61,483 nucleotides of DNA from Candidatus Rokuibacteriota bacterium (GTDB lineage Bacteria > Methylomirabilota > Methylomirabilia > Rokubacteriales > CSP1-6): positions 1 to 61,483 of the forward strand of contig VGLJ01000026.1 of assembly GCA_016866775.1 (NCBI GenBank). Reading direction: 5' to 3'. A program made the position numbers and the translations under genes. Of this stretch, positions 1-13,972 are shown in pieces; positions within the stretch are counted from its first letter, which is position 1, and every line of letters begins with the position of its first letter. The notes under the pieces were generated by a model. It made no database searches. It had not been told where the DNA came from and saw nothing but the letters and a program-made list of their open reading frames with translations.

Positions 1-387
1 CGCGGCGCCGGCGTTCACGAGCGCCGCCACGCCGACCGCCCCGGCGCCGCGTGAGGCGGCGAGCGCGCGTGTCCCGTTGCTCGTCGTGAGGACGATGGTG
101 CGCGCACGGACCCGCTCCGGCGTGAACTCCAGCGGCGAGTTGCCGCAATCGAAGCCCTCGGGAGGATCGCCGTGGCGCTCTCCGGCGAGGAGCGTTGCGG
201 GACCGAGCGCGCGCTTGCGCGCCCGCGCGTCCTCCACGCTCGCCACGGGCACCACGCACGCCGCACCGTTCCCGAGCGCGGTGACGATCGTCGTGGAGGC
301 GCGGAGGACGTCGATGACGAGCGCGGTGGCGCCGGCGACCCGCTCCGGCACGACACGGTCGGCCGTCTGGACGACGTCGATCTTCAC
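1..387 (-). CDS. comB: ComB family 2-phosphosulfolactate phosphatase, 3' end cut by the window
   Basis: The N-terminal 129 residues are present; the gene runs off the left edge. It starts with GTG at 387 (V-K-I-D-V-V...). Hallmarks visible are DVLRASTT (about residues 24-31), GERHGDPPEGFDCGNSPLE (about 69-87) and TTSNGTRAL (about 99-107), the Mg-binding and substrate loops of the ComB family. In methanogens ComB dephosphorylates 2-phosphosulfolactate during coenzyme M synthesis; in bacteria without coenzyme M its substrate is uncertain. It is the last gene seen of the arg block, about 95 bases after argG, with a repeat element between. Family call strong, physiological role open. Confidence 0.85.
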   Translation of the reverse strand, partial: MKIDVVQTADRVVPERVAGATALVIDVLRASTTIVTALGNGAACVVPVASVEDARARKRALGPATLLAGERHGDPPEGFDCGNSPLEFTPERVRARTIVLTTSNGTRALAASRGAGAVGVAALVNAGAA

Positions 388-395
388 GAGTCGAG

Positions 396-474
396 ATGGG
401 GGGCCGCCTCGAGCGGCCCCCCAAGCCCCCCGACGCTCCGGGCCGGGAGTGAATCCCGGCCCTCCGCGAGTGCC
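396..474 (-). repeat. Two-hairpin intergenic repeat, copy A1
   Basis: On the minus strand it reads GGCACTCGCGGAGG, a first hairpin (GGCCGGGATTCACTCCCGGCC, last base dropped here to keep the motif short: arms GGCCGGGA/TCCCGGCC), then GGGGGGCTTGGGGGG and a second hairpin closing on CCCCCCAT. It fills the gap between argG and comB in the same direction as the genes. Copies A2, A3 and A4 are near identical in layout. Confidence 0.85.
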
Positions 475-481
475 GTCGCAC

Positions 482-1684
482 TCACCTCGATTCGCGGAGC
501 GCCCGGATTTTCAGGCGGAGGGCGTTGAGGCGGATGAAGCCCTCGGCGTCACGCTGCTGGTAGACGCTGTCGGCCTCGAACGTGGCGAAGTCCTGGCGAT
601 AGAGTGACCGGGCCGACTTGCGGCCCGCCACCGTGATGTTGCCCTTGTAGAGCCGGAGCCGGACGGTGCCGGTCACGTCGCGCTGGCACTCGTCCATCAA
701 GGTCTGCAGCACCACGCGCTCCGGCGCGAACCAGAACCCGTAATAGACCATCTCCGCGTAGCGGCTCACCAGGGAGTCGCGGAGGTGGAGCACTTCGCGG
801 TCGAGCGTGATCGACTCCAGCGCGCGGTGCGCGACGTGGAGGATCGTGCCGCCCGGCGTCTCGTACACGCCGCGCGACTTCATCCCCACGAACCGGTTCT
901 CGACGAGGTCCACGCGCCCGACGCCGTGCTCGCCGCCGAGCCGGTTCAGGTGAGTCAGCAGCGCGACGGGCTCGAGCTTGCGGCCGTCGACGGCCACCGG
1001 GTTGCCGGCCTCGAAGTCGATCTCGACCTGGATCGGGATGTCCGGGGCGGCCTCCGGCGACTGCGTGAGCAGGAACATCTTGTCCGGCGGCTCCGACCAC
1101 GGGTCTTCGAGGATCCCGCCCTCGTAGGAGATGTGGAAGAGGTTCCGGTCGGTGCTGTACGGACGCTCGGTCGTCACCGGCACCGGGATGTCGTGGCGCC
1201 GCGCGAACTCGACGAGGGCCGTGCGTGAGTTCAGGTCCCACTCGCGCCACGGCGCGATCACGCGCAGCTGCGGCGCGAGCGCCGCGTACGTCAGCTCGAA
1301 GCGGACCTGGTCGTTCCCCTTCCCGGTCGCGCCGTGCGCGACCGCGTCCGCGTGCTCCTTCGCGGCCACCTCGACCTGCGCCTTCGCGATGAGCGGGCGC
1401 GCGATCGACGTGCCGAGCAGGTAGGTGCCTTCGTAGACCGCGTTGGCGCGGAGCATCGGATAGAGGAAGTCGTGCACGAAGGTCTCGCGGAGGTCGACGA
1501 TGTGCACGCCGCTCGCGCCGGTGCGCAGGGCCTTGTCGCGGATCGGGATGAGCTCCTCGCCCTGCCCGACGTCCGCGCAGAACGCGACGACGTCACAGCG
1601 GTACCGCTCGATGAGCCAGCGGAGGATGACGGACGTGTCGAGCCCGCCGGAATACGCGAGCACGACCTTCTTCGGATCGCTCAC
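482..1684 (-). CDS. argG: Argininosuccinate synthase
   Basis: 400 aa. Joins citrulline and aspartate with ATP to argininosuccinate, the seventh step of arginine synthesis, in the cytoplasm. The ATP PP-loop SGGLDTS is at residues 12-18, followed by [10 protein letters not shown] (about 36-45) and the [13 protein letters not shown] substrate motif (about 115-127). The usual length is about 400 aa. The reading frame is open far upstream, so the start is taken as the GTG at 1684, which overlaps the argF stop as GTGA; this gives the standard N-terminus just ahead of the PP-loop. Last of four coupled arg genes. Confidence 0.97.
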   Translation of the reverse strand: MSDPKKVVLAYSGGLDTSVILRWLIERYRCDVVAFCADVGQGEELIPIRDKALRTGASGVHIVDLRETFVHDFLYPMLRANAVYEGTYLLGTSIARPLIAKAQVEVAAKEHADAVAHGATGKGNDQVRFELTYAALAPQLRVIAPWREWDLNSRTALVEFARRHDIPVPVTTERPYSTDRNLFHISYEGGILEDPWSEPPDKMFLLTQSPEAAPDIPIQVEIDFEAGNPVAVDGRKLEPVALLTHLNRLGGEHGVGRVDLVENRFVGMKSRGVYETPGGTILHVAHRALESITLDREVLHLRDSLVSRYAEMVYYGFWFAPERVVLQTLMDECQRDVTGTVRLRLYKGNITVAGRKSARSLYRQDFATFEADSVYQQRDAEGFIRLNALRLKIRALRESR

Positions 1685-2591
1685 GAAAGTCCCTCCGTCA
1701 GCGCGGCGATGATCGCCTTCTGCGCGTGCAGCCGGTTCTCCGCCTGGTCGAGCGCCACCGACCGTGGCCCGTCGAGCACGTCGTCCGTGATCTCCTCGCC
1801 GCGGTGGGCGGGCAGGCAGTGCATGACGAGCGCCGACGACTTGGCGAAGTTGAGCAGCGGGCCGTTGACCTGGTACCGCGCGAACGCCTCCTGGCGCGTC
1901 GCCTTTTCGGCCTCCTGGCCCATGCTCGTCCAGACGTCCGTGTAGACGACGTCGGCGCCGCGCACCGCGTCGTCGGGCTCGGTCGTGAGGGTGACCGAGC
2001 CGCCCCTCGCGCGCGCCGCGGCCATGACGGCCGGATCCGGCTCGTAGCCCGGCGGGCACGCCACGCGCAGGTCCGCACCGAGCGCGGCGCCGAGCAGCAC
2101 GATCGAGTGACAGACGTTGTTGCCGTCCCCGACCCACGCGATCCGGACCTTCGCGAAATCGACGCCGCGCTCCCACAGCGTGAAGTAGTCGGCCACCGCC
2201 TGGCACGGGTGCTCGAAGTCCGAGAGCATGTTGATGACGGGCACCGTGGCGTTGGTCGCGAGCGCGTCGATCGTGGCGTGCGAGAACACGCGCGCGCAGA
2301 TGCCGTCGACCCAGCGCGAGAGATTGCGCGCGACGTCCGGCACCGATTCGCGCGTGCCCAGGCCGATCTCCTGGCCGGCGAGGTACACGGCGCGTCCGCC
2401 GAGCTGGTTGACCCCGACTTCGAAGGTCACGCGCGTGCGCAGCGACGGCTTCTCGAAGATCAGCGCGAAGGTGCGGCCGGTGAGCGGCGTCGGCCGCCGC
2501 CCGGACTTCCAGCCGTTCTTCAGATCCGCCGCGAGGCTGAAGAGGCTGAGCGCGGCGTCGCGCGAGAGCTCGCCCGCCGAGAGGAAGTGCT

Positions 2592-2595
<4 letters not shown>
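1681..2595 (-). CDS. argF: Ornithine carbamoyltransferase
   Basis: 304 aa. Transfers the carbamoyl group from carbamoyl phosphate to ornithine, giving citrulline. The carbamoyl-phosphate loop is SLRTR at residues 51-55 (the family has S-T/L-R-T-R), HPCQ lies near 128, and the ornithine-side motif HCLPAHRG is near 263. Length is normal (about 300-310). Start ATG at 2595 overlaps the argD stop by 4 bases and its own stop overlaps the argG GTG by 4, so translation is coupled on both sides. Confidence 0.97.
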
Positions 2596-3781
<1,186 letters not shown>

Positions 3782-3785
<4 letters not shown>

Positions 3786-4653
3786 AGAACGATCTCCGTG
3801 CCGATGCCCTCGCGGGTGAACAGCTCGAGCAGGATCGCATGCGGGATCCGGCCGTCGATGATGTGCGCCTTCGCGGTCCCGCCCTTCAACGCGCGCAGCG
3901 CCGACTCGACCTTCGGCAGCATCCCGCCGTCGATGACGCCCGCGCCCATCAGCCGCTCCGCGTCGGCGCGCGACAGCGTGCTGAGGAAGCGCTTCGCGTC
4001 GTCGAGGATCCCCTGCACGTCGGTGAGGTGGATCAGCTTCTCGGCGCCGAGCGCCGCGGCCACCTCGCCGGCGACGATGTCGGCGTTGATGTTGTAGGTC
4101 TCGCCCTCGCGGCCGACACCGACCGGCGCGATGACCGGCACGAAGCCGTGCTCCTCGAGCAGGCGGATCGGCTCGGGGTTGACCGCGTCGACCTCGCCCA
4201 CGAGCCCGATGTCGACCTCCGTCCCATCGGGCATGCGGTGCAGGCGCCGGTGCGCGCGGATCAGGTCCGCGTCCTTGCCGCTGAGCCCCACCGCGCGGCC
4301 GCCGTGATGGTTGATGAGGCCGACGATCTCCTTGTTGATCTTGCCGACCAGCACCATCTCGACGATCTCGACGGTCTCCTCGTCGGTCACGCGCATGCCG
4401 CCGACGAACTTCGGCTCCTTGCCGAGCTTCTTCATCAGCGCGCCGATCTGCGGCCCGCCGCCGTGGACGATCACGGGATTGATGCCGACGAACTTCAGCA
4501 GGATGACGTCGAGCGCGAACGGCTCCTTGAGGTCCACGCGCTCCATCGCGGCGCCGCCGTACTTGATGACGACGGTCTTGCCCCGGAACTCCCGGATGTA
4601 CGGGAGCGCCTCCAGCAGGACTTCCGCGCGCTTCACCGCGTCGTTCATATCCT

Positions 4654-4657
<4 letters not shown>
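3782..4657 (-). CDS. argB: Acetylglutamate kinase
   Basis: 291 aa amino-acid kinase fold. Phosphorylates N-acetylglutamate, the second and commonly arginine-inhibited step. Seen: VIKYGGAAM (about 30-38, ATP lysine and glycine loop), [19 protein letters not shown] (about 64-82), and [19 protein letters not shown] (about 190-208). The N-terminal helix ([16 protein letters not shown]) resembles that of arginine-sensitive hexameric kinases, so feedback control is plausible. First arg gene of the cluster; its ATG overlaps the hslU stop by 4 bases, which is an unusual coupling of a protease subunit gene to an amino-acid pathway. Confidence 0.96.
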
Positions 4658-5996
<1,339 letters not shown>

Positions 5997-5997
<1 letters not shown>

Positions 5998-6533
5998 TAC
6001 AGGGTCTCGACCGTGACGTGGTCGTTCGTGTAGACGCAGATGCCGGCGGCGACGCGCATCGCCTCGGTCACGATCGCCTTCGCATCCAGGTCGGAGTGCC
6101 CGACGAGCGCCCGCGCGGCCGCCAGCGCGAAGGGACCGCCGGAGCCGATGCCGATGAGCCCATCGTCGGGCTCGATCACGTCACCGGTGCCGGAGACGAT
6201 GAACGAGCGCTCGCGATCCGCGACGGCCAGCAGCGCCTCGAGGCGCCGCAGCACGCGGTCGCTTCGCCACTCCTTGGCGAGCTCGACGGCGGCGCGGCTC
6301 AGGTTGCCGCGGTACTCCTCGAGCTTGCCGGCGAACCGTTCGTTGAGCGTGAACGCGTCGGCCGCCGTGCCCGCGAAGCCCGACAGGACGCGGTCGTGAT
6401 AGAGCTTCTGCACCTTCCGCGCGTTCGCCTTGACGATCGTCTGGCCGATCGAGACTTGCCCGTCGGCCGCGATGGCCACCTGCCCGCGATGGCGCACGCA
6501 CACGACGGTCGTCGCGCGAACCGCGCCGCTCAC
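5997..6533 (-). CDS. hslV: HslV, peptidase subunit of the HslUV protease
   Basis: 178 aa, Ntn-hydrolase related to the proteasome beta subunit. Start chosen as the GTG at 6533, which overlaps the xerC stop as GTGA; the longer open frame upstream is xerC noise. The nucleophile is the first threonine of [11 protein letters not shown] (Thr8), so a short propeptide of 7 residues must be removed. [20 protein letters not shown] and the [16 protein letters not shown] motif are typical. Paired with hslU directly downstream. Confidence 0.95.
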
Positions 6534-7398
6534 GACGTGGCGCCCTTCACCGTCCGCGCGCGCGGGTGCGCGGCGTCGTACACGCGCAGCAGATGGGCCG
6601 CGCCGACGTGCGTGTAGCGTTGCGTGGTCGACAACCGGCTGTGGCCGAGGAACTCCTGCACGGAGCGAAGGTCGGCGCCGCCGGTCAGCAGGTGCGTGGC
6701 GAAGCTGTGGCGCAGCGTGTGGGGACCGATCGCGCGCGTGATGCCGGCGGCGCGCGCCGCGCGGCGGACCACGCCGTACACCTCGCGCGGCCCGAGGCGC
6801 CCGCCGCGTCGCGCGACGAAGAGCGGGCCGTCCACATCGCCGCGCTCCTTCCACCAGGCGGCCAGCGCGCGCGCCGCCTTGTCGCCGAACGGGACCTCCC
6901 GGACCTTCCGCCCTTTCCCGAGCACGCGCACGGTCTTCGCGCCGTCGTCGACGTGCTCGAGATCGAGGCCGCACAGCTCGGAGACGCGGAGCCCGCTCGC
7001 ATACAGGAGCTCGAGCATCGCGCGATCCCGGATCGACGTCGCCTCGACCAGGGCGCCGGCCTCGTCGGGATCGAGGAACGCCGCCTGCTTCCTCGGCAGG
7101 CGCGGGCCGCGCACCTCGCGCGCGGGATTGCGCTCGAGCACGCCGCGGCGCACGAGGAACTTGAGCCAGCTCCGCACGGCGGCGAGCTTGCGCTGGATCG
7201 ACGCGGGATCGAGACCGCGCGCGTGGAGCGAGACGAGAAACGCACGGATGTGCCGGGCCGTGAGCTCGCGGGGCGTCAGATGCTCGGCGGCGAGGAACGC
7301 CTCGAACTGACGAAGGTCGTTCCCGTAGCTCTTGAGGGTGTGCGGCGACGCGTCCTTCTCCGCCGTCAGGTAGCGCAGGAACGCTGCCGGCGTGTCCG

Positions 7399-7402
<4 letters not shown>
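6530..7402 (-). CDS. xerC: Tyrosine recombinase XerC
   Basis: 290 aa site-specific recombinase that, with XerD, resolves chromosome dimers at dif. The N-terminal SAM-like core-binding domain covers about 1-90 ([17 protein letters not shown]). Catalytic residues are visible: Arg in [12 protein letters not shown], Lys in [12 protein letters not shown], His/Arg in [12 protein letters not shown], His in [15 protein letters not shown] and the nucleophile Tyr in the same motif. ATG at 7402 overlaps the topA stop. The topA-xerC-hslV-hslU order is a widely conserved cluster; the trmFO gene often found between topA and xerC is missing. XerD cannot be fully excluded, but context favours XerC. Confidence 0.93.
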
Positions 7403-9684
<2,282 letters not shown>

Positions 9685-10587
9685 CTAGACTCTCCTCGAG
9701 CGGGCGTCCACCGCCACCCAGCGCTGGCCTTCGAGCCGCCGCGCGTACCCGGCGAGCTCGAGTGAGACCAGCATGGCGCTCACACGCGCGGGCGTGAGGC
9801 CGCACCGCGCGATCACGTGTTCGATGTGTTGCGCGTCGTCGACGGCCAGCGCGCGCAGCACGGCGGCCTCGTCGGAGGCGGGCGCCGCGACGTCGGTCGT
9901 GACGGTCGAGATCGCCGCGGCGTCACGCACGGCGTCGCGCCACGGCGATGGTAGTTCCTGCACGATGTCGCTCCACGATCGCACTAGTGTAGCACCGTCG
10001 CGCAGCAGCCCATGCGGGCCGCGCGCCGTCTCCGACGTGATCCGGCCTGGAACGGCGAACACTTCGCGGCCGAAATCGGCCGCCGCGCCGGCGGTGATCA
10101 ACGCTCCGCTGCGCTCCGCCGCCTCGACGACCACCACCCCGAGTGCCAGACCCGCGATCGTTCGGTTGCGCACGGGAAAGTTCCACGGCTGCGCGACGGT
10201 GCCCGGGAAAAATTGCGACACGAGCGCGCCGCTCACCTCGATCTCCGCCGCCAGCGCCTCGTTCTCCGGGGGATAGCAGCGGTCGATTCCGTGACCGAGC
10301 ACGGCGATCGTGCGCCCGCCGGCCGCGAGCGCGCCGCGATGCGCGGCCGTGTCGATGCCGCGCGCGAGCCCGCTCACGATCGTCACGCCGCGCGCGGCGA
10401 GATCGGCGGCGAGCGACTCCGCCACGCTCACGCCGTACGGTGTCGCTCGTCGCGCGCCGACGATCGCGATGGCGAGCGCGTCGTCCGCGCGCAGCGATCC
10501 GCGCGCGTAGAGTGTCGGCGGCACCGGCGTCGTGCCCAGCAACGCTGGATAACCGGGGTCGTTCGGTCGGAGCACCGTCCAATTCAC
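9685..10587 (-). CDS. dprA: DNA-processing protein DprA/Smf
   Basis: 300 aa. Loads RecA on incoming single-stranded DNA during natural transformation. The Rossmann-like core shows AIVGARRATPYGVSVAESLA (about 40-59), VSGLARGIDTAAHRGAL (about 73-89), AVLGHGIDRCYPPENEAL (about 95-112) and the FPVRNRTIAGLA loop (about 136-147). A winged-helix DprA C-terminal domain covers about 230-290 (VLRALAVDDAQHIEHVI). The SAM domain of some longer homologues is absent. Start GTG at 10587; its ribosome-binding region is duplicated (see the 20-base repeat). Confidence 0.94.
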   Translation of the reverse strand: MNWTVLRPNDPGYPALLGTTPVPPTLYARGSLRADDALAIAIVGARRATPYGVSVAESLAADLAARGVTIVSGLARGIDTAAHRGALAAGGRTIAVLGHGIDRCYPPENEALAAEIEVSGALVSQFFPGTVAQPWNFPVRNRTIAGLALGVVVVEAAERSGALITAGAAADFGREVFAVPGRITSETARGPHGLLRDGATLVRSWSDIVQELPSPWRDAVRDAAAISTVTTDVAAPASDEAAVLRALAVDDAQHIEHVIARCGLTPARVSAMLVSLELAGYARRLEGQRWVAVDARSRRV

Positions 10588-10621
10588 ACGCAGGACCTCG
10601 GATTCACACGCAGGACCTCGG
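10582..10621 (-). repeat. Perfect 20-base tandem duplication covering the dprA ribosome-binding site and start codon
   Basis: The unit, read on the minus strand, is CCGAGGTCCTGCGTGTGAAT, present twice without mismatch. Each copy carries GAGG about 8 bases before a GTG. The downstream GTG starts dprA. The upstream GTG opens a 7-codon frame (10607 down to 10584) whose TGA overlaps the dprA GTG as GTGA. So dprA may be translationally coupled to a tiny upstream ORF created by the duplication. Confidence 0.85.
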
Positions 10622-10665
10622 CGGGGGTTCGGGGGATGAGCCTCTCACACCCCCGATTACAAATG
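10622..10665 (+). repeat. Intergenic G-rich hairpin repeat, copy B1
   Basis: Reads GGGGGTTCGGGGG, then a hairpin around GCCTC with arms TGA/TCA and CCCCC, followed by GATT-CAAATGA. Copy B2 near 19967-20010 is the same sequence in the opposite orientation. It is also like the second half of the A-type repeats. It lies in the 123-base gap between the CpoB-like gene and dprA. Confidence 0.75.
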
Positions 10666-10710
10666 ATGCCGGGAGCGGCTGAAAAGACTCCGAACGGATA
10701 CAGTGCGCGG

Positions 10711-11469
10711 TTACTTGCGGAGCAGCGTCCGGGCGCGGTCGGCGGCGTCCGAGCCCGGATACTCGCGCAGCACGTGCTGCCACGCCGCGCCCGCTGCCGG
10801 CCGCTCGCGCAGCGCCGCGTACGCCTGGCCGATCTTGAGCCACGCGTCGGCGGCGGCGGTCGGGTCGGGCGCCGCGTCCACGGCCTTGCGGTATTCGAGC
10901 AGCGCCTGCCGGTAGTCGCGCTGCTTGAAGTACGCCTCGCCGATCCAGAGCTGCGCGCGCGCGACGAGCGGGTGCGTCGGATACCGGCCGATGAAGTCGG
11001 TCAGCTCGAGCACGGCCTGGCCGTGCTCGCCGGAGCGAAACGTCTTCAGCGCCGCGGCGAACGCGCGCTCCGCCGTCACGGACGACTCCGCGGGAGGCGG
11101 CGGCGCGGGCTCCGGCGCCGCCGCGGCGGGTGGCACGGGCGCGCCTTTTGGAAGCGTCTCGACCACACCGATGAGCTCGCGCAGCGAGGCCTCGGTCGCC
11201 GCGACGCGATTGCCGAGCGCGGCGACGCGGTCGAGCGTGTCGCGCAGACGCGCTTCGGTGTCCCGCAGCCGGCCGCTGAGCATCCAGAGCTCGATCACCG
11301 TGGGCCCGATGTCCGCCGCCGTGCTGTCGTGCTGACGCCGCAGGCCGCCGACGTCCTTCGCGACCTGCTCGACCCGCGCCGCGACGGCGCGCACGCTGCC
11401 CCGCGTCGCACACGCGGGAGCGAGCATCGCGACGGTCAGAAGGATCAGCAGCGGGCCGCACTCTCGCAT
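10711..11469 (-). CDS. CpoB/YbgF-like TPR lipoprotein
   Basis: 252 aa with ATG at 11469 chosen because it starts a lipoprotein signal peptide: MRECGPLLILL..., lipobox LAPAC with the modified Cys at about residue 20. Next comes a heptad-rich stretch (about 25-115: ARVEQVAKDVGGLRRQHD, RLRDTLDRVAALGNRVAATE) that should trimerise, a Pro/Ala linker (about 120-140) and a C-terminal TPR domain (about 145-252, AFAAALKTFRSGEHGQAVLEL, YPTHPLVARAQLWIGEAYFKQ). This is the layout of CpoB (YbgF), which links Tol-Pal constriction to peptidoglycan synthesis. No tol or pal genes are in the window, so the Tol-Pal role is inferred. Confidence 0.75.
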   Translation of the reverse strand: MRECGPLLILLTVAMLAPACATRGSVRAVAARVEQVAKDVGGLRRQHDSTAADIGPTVIELWMLSGRLRDTEARLRDTLDRVAALGNRVAATEASLRELIGVVETLPKGAPVPPAAAAPEPAPPPPAESSVTAERAFAAALKTFRSGEHGQAVLELTDFIGRYPTHPLVARAQLWIGEAYFKQRDYRQALLEYRKAVDAAPDPTAAADAWLKIGQAYAALRERPAAGAAWQHVLREYPGSDAADRARTLLRK

Positions 11470-11488
11470 TCTGTGGCCTCGACTTCTC

Positions 11489-12706
11489 TCAGACATCTTG
11501 AACCGCAAGCCCCCGAAAAACAATCACTTCGACCTCGTCTCCCGCGGCAACCGTCGTGTCGCCCTGCACCACGGCGAGGCCGTCCGCCCTCACCATAGAA
11601 GTAAGGATCGCGGAGCCCTGGTCACCGGTGAGGCGCGCGCCCCACCCTCCCCCACCGGCCACTCGGTCGAGCGTCACGCGGAGATAGCCGCGACGGAAGC
11701 CTGGATTCGGGATCGGCGCGAGCGCGCGGGCGCGCAGGCGCACGCGATGGATGGCGCCGAACCCGGACAGCCGGCGCAGCGCGGGGCGCACGAACAGCTC
11801 GAACGTGACCATCGCGGAGACCGGGTTGCCCGGCAGGCCGAAGACCGCGTGGCCTGCCAGCGACCCGAAGGTGATCGGCTTGCCCGGCCGCATCGACACC
11901 TGCCAGAGATGCAGCTCGGCGCCGGCGCGCCGCAGCGCCGTCTTCACGAGGTCGAGATCGCCCACCGAGACGCCCGCGGACGAGAGCAAAACGTCGGCGC
12001 CCCCGCCCCAGCGCAGCCGCTCGGCGATGGAGTCGAGGTGATCGCCGGCGATGCCGAGGTTGATCGGCTCGGCGCCCGCTTCCAGCACCTGCGCGAAGAG
12101 CGAGTAGCTGTTGGTGTTCGGAATCTGCCCCGGCCCCGGCTCACGCCCGAGCTCGGCCAGCTCGTTGCCGGTCGAGAGGATCGCGACGCGCGGGCGGCGA
12201 TGCACGCGCACCTGCGCGTGGCCGAGCGTGGCCAGCAGCCCGATCTCCGCCGGCCCGAGCGCGGCGCCGGGCGTGAGGACCGTCTCGCCCACGCGGAGAT
12301 CCTCGCCGCGCGGCCGGACGTACGCGCCGACGCTCACGGACGCGTTCAGCGTGACGTGGCCGTCGACCGCGTCCGTGTCTTCCTGCGGAATCACGGCGTC
12401 GGCGCCCGGCGGCAGCGGCGCACCGGTGAAGATGCGAATGGCTTCGCCCGCGCCCACGGCGCGCGACGGCACCGCACCCGCGGTGACCGTCCCGACGACG
12501 ACGAGCTTGACGGGCACGCGCGCGGTGTCGCTCGCGCGCACCGCGTAGCCGTCCATCGACGAGTTCGCCCAGGGTGGGATCTCGCGCCCGGACACGATCG
12601 GCTCGGCGAGCGCGCGGCCGAGCGCGTCCATCAGCGGCACGCGCTCCGCCGGCAGCGGCTTCACGCGCGACAGGATCTGCTCGAGCGCCTCTTCTACGGT
12701 GAGCAC
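11489..12706 (-). CDS. moeA: Molybdopterin molybdenumtransferase MoeA
   Basis: 405 aa. Inserts molybdate into adenylylated molybdopterin. N-terminal MoeA domains I/II (PPWANSSMDGYAV, about 44-56; FTGAPLPPGADAVIPQED, about 92-109), the MoCF-binding domain (LSTGNELAELG near 175; LLSSAGVSVGDLDLVK near 240; GLPGNPVSAMVTFELFV near 293) and a small C-terminal domain IV (from about 330). Needed for the Mo/W enzymes, for example the formate dehydrogenase in this window. GTG start at 12706. A TAGAAT hexamer at 12713-12718 on the minus strand would put a transcription start at or next to that GTG, so the mRNA may be leaderless, but no -35 is visible. Confidence 0.94.
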   Translation of the reverse strand: MLTVEEALEQILSRVKPLPAERVPLMDALGRALAEPIVSGREIPPWANSSMDGYAVRASDTARVPVKLVVVGTVTAGAVPSRAVGAGEAIRIFTGAPLPPGADAVIPQEDTDAVDGHVTLNASVSVGAYVRPRGEDLRVGETVLTPGAALGPAEIGLLATLGHAQVRVHRRPRVAILSTGNELAELGREPGPGQIPNTNSYSLFAQVLEAGAEPINLGIAGDHLDSIAERLRWGGGADVLLSSAGVSVGDLDLVKTALRRAGAELHLWQVSMRPGKPITFGSLAGHAVFGLPGNPVSAMVTFELFVRPALRRLSGFGAIHRVRLRARALAPIPNPGFRRGYLRVTLDRVAGGGGWGARLTGDQGSAILTSMVRADGLAVVQGDTTVAAGDEVEVIVFRGLAVQDV

Positions 12707-12756
12707 GGCGTCATTCTATGCTGCCGCCGCGCGGCGGCGGGAGTACGCGCGGTGTT

Positions 12757-12856
12757 CGGACGGGCGAAGCCGAGGCGCGGGTGGGCGCGGCCGACATCCG
12801 CAGGCTCCGCGAGGACAGGAGGCCGGGCCCACCCGCGCCTCGGCTCCGCCCGTCCG
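12757..12856. terminator. Very long hairpin (36-base arms) after the act operon
   Basis: Arms at 12757-12792 and 12821-12856 pair over 36 bases with only two mismatches; the loop is 28 bases. It starts 10 bases beyond the actF stop and ends about 50 bases before moeA. There is no T-run on either side, so it is not a textbook intrinsic terminator. It may stop or protect the act mRNA, or be a small fold-back element. Confidence 0.7.
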
Positions 12857-12865
12857 ACCGCCGAC

Positions 12866-13972
12866 CTAATGCGCGCCGGAGTGCGGGAGGTTGAGGACGG
12901 GCTTGAAGCGCCCCATGAACCAGCGCCGGCTCAGGATGAACAGCGCGAAGAAGCCGGCGGTGATGAGCAGGTCGCGGATCCCCAGCGGCAGCCGGTTCGC
13001 CGCCGAGACGGTCGGGAAGACGACGAGCACGCGCTCGAGGAAGATCCCGACCAGCCCCATGACCGCGACCACCACGAGCGGCGTGTGGCGCTGGGGCGGC
13101 CGGCCCGTGAGGCGCTTGAGCAGGTAGGCGAACGGGATCAGCCAGCCCACGAAGAAGATCACCCACGCCAGGGTCTGCCAGGGCTGGACGAAGAAGCGGC
13201 GGACGAAGAACCGCGTCTCGATCGGCACGTTGCCGTACCAGATCACGAGGTACTGCGACCAGAAGAAGTACATCCACATGATCGAGAGCGCGAACTGGAG
13301 CTTCGCGACGTCCTGCACCGCCGCGGGCGGGATCGGGATGCCGCGCGAGTTCGTCCACACCGCGAGCAACGACAGCATCGCGAACGTGGTGTACATCGAG
13401 CTCACCACGAAGTAGCCGCCGAAGAGGCCGCTGTACCACTTCGGATCCAGCGACATGAGGAGGTCGAAGCCCCAGAGCGACAGCGTGATGATCCAGACGA
13501 ACAGGAGGATCGTCGCGAGCCGGTTGCGGCGCACGCGCTCGCGCTCCTCCTCCTGCGGCACCGGATCGCGGAGCAGCCGGCTGATGAACGCGTACGCGAC
13601 GAGGAAGAGCACCGCCGCGAGCACGAGCGTCCGGATCCAGAAGAAGGGCACGTTGAGCCACGCCGCCTTCACCGGGATCGGGGTCGTCACCCACGGATAG
13701 AGCACGGCGCGCCCGAGGAAGAGCACGAGGAGGCCGATGAATGCGGCCGGCAGGAATCCCGCCGTCGTCAGGGCCAGGCGGCGGACGGTCGGTGACCAGC
13801 GCGCCTCCGTGAGCTGCATCATCGCGGCGACGGCGGGACCCGTCGCGGCGATCGCCGACCAGAACACGAGGTTCACCAGGTAGAGCGACCAGGCTTCCGT
13901 CGCGTCGGCGGACAGGCCCCAGACGAACGCGGCGGCGCCGAGCACCGCAAGCACCGCCCAGAGGGTCGTCAT
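12866..13972 (-). CDS. actF: Alternative complex III subunit ActF (NrfD-like membrane protein)
   Basis: 368 aa polytopic inner-membrane protein, about ten hydrophobic helices, second NrfD-like subunit of quinol:electron-acceptor oxidoreductase. Recognisable stretches are FWIRTLVLAAVLF (about 120), SLWGFDLLMSLDPKWYSGLFG (last residue dropped; about 163-182) and YFFWSQYLVIWYGNVP (about 235-250), conserved in ActF. ATG at 13972 overlaps the actE stop by 4 bases. Last gene of the actA-F operon; no cytochrome oxidase genes follow, unlike many act loci. Confidence 0.9.
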   Translation of the reverse strand: MTTLWAVLAVLGAAAFVWGLSADATEAWSLYLVNLVFWSAIAATGPAVAAMMQLTEARWSPTVRRLALTTAGFLPAAFIGLLVLFLGRAVLYPWVTTPIPVKAAWLNVPFFWIRTLVLAAVLFLVAYAFISRLLRDPVPQEEERERVRRNRLATILLFVWIITLSLWGFDLLMSLDPKWYSGLFGGYFVVSSMYTTFAMLSLLAVWTNSRGIPIPPAAVQDVAKLQFALSIMWMYFFWSQYLVIWYGNVPIETRFFVRRFFVQPWQTLAWVIFFVGWLIPFAYLLKRLTGRPPQRHTPLVVVAVMGLVGIFLERVLVVFPTVSAANRLPLGIRDLLITAGFFALFILSRRWFMGRFKPVLNLPHSGAH

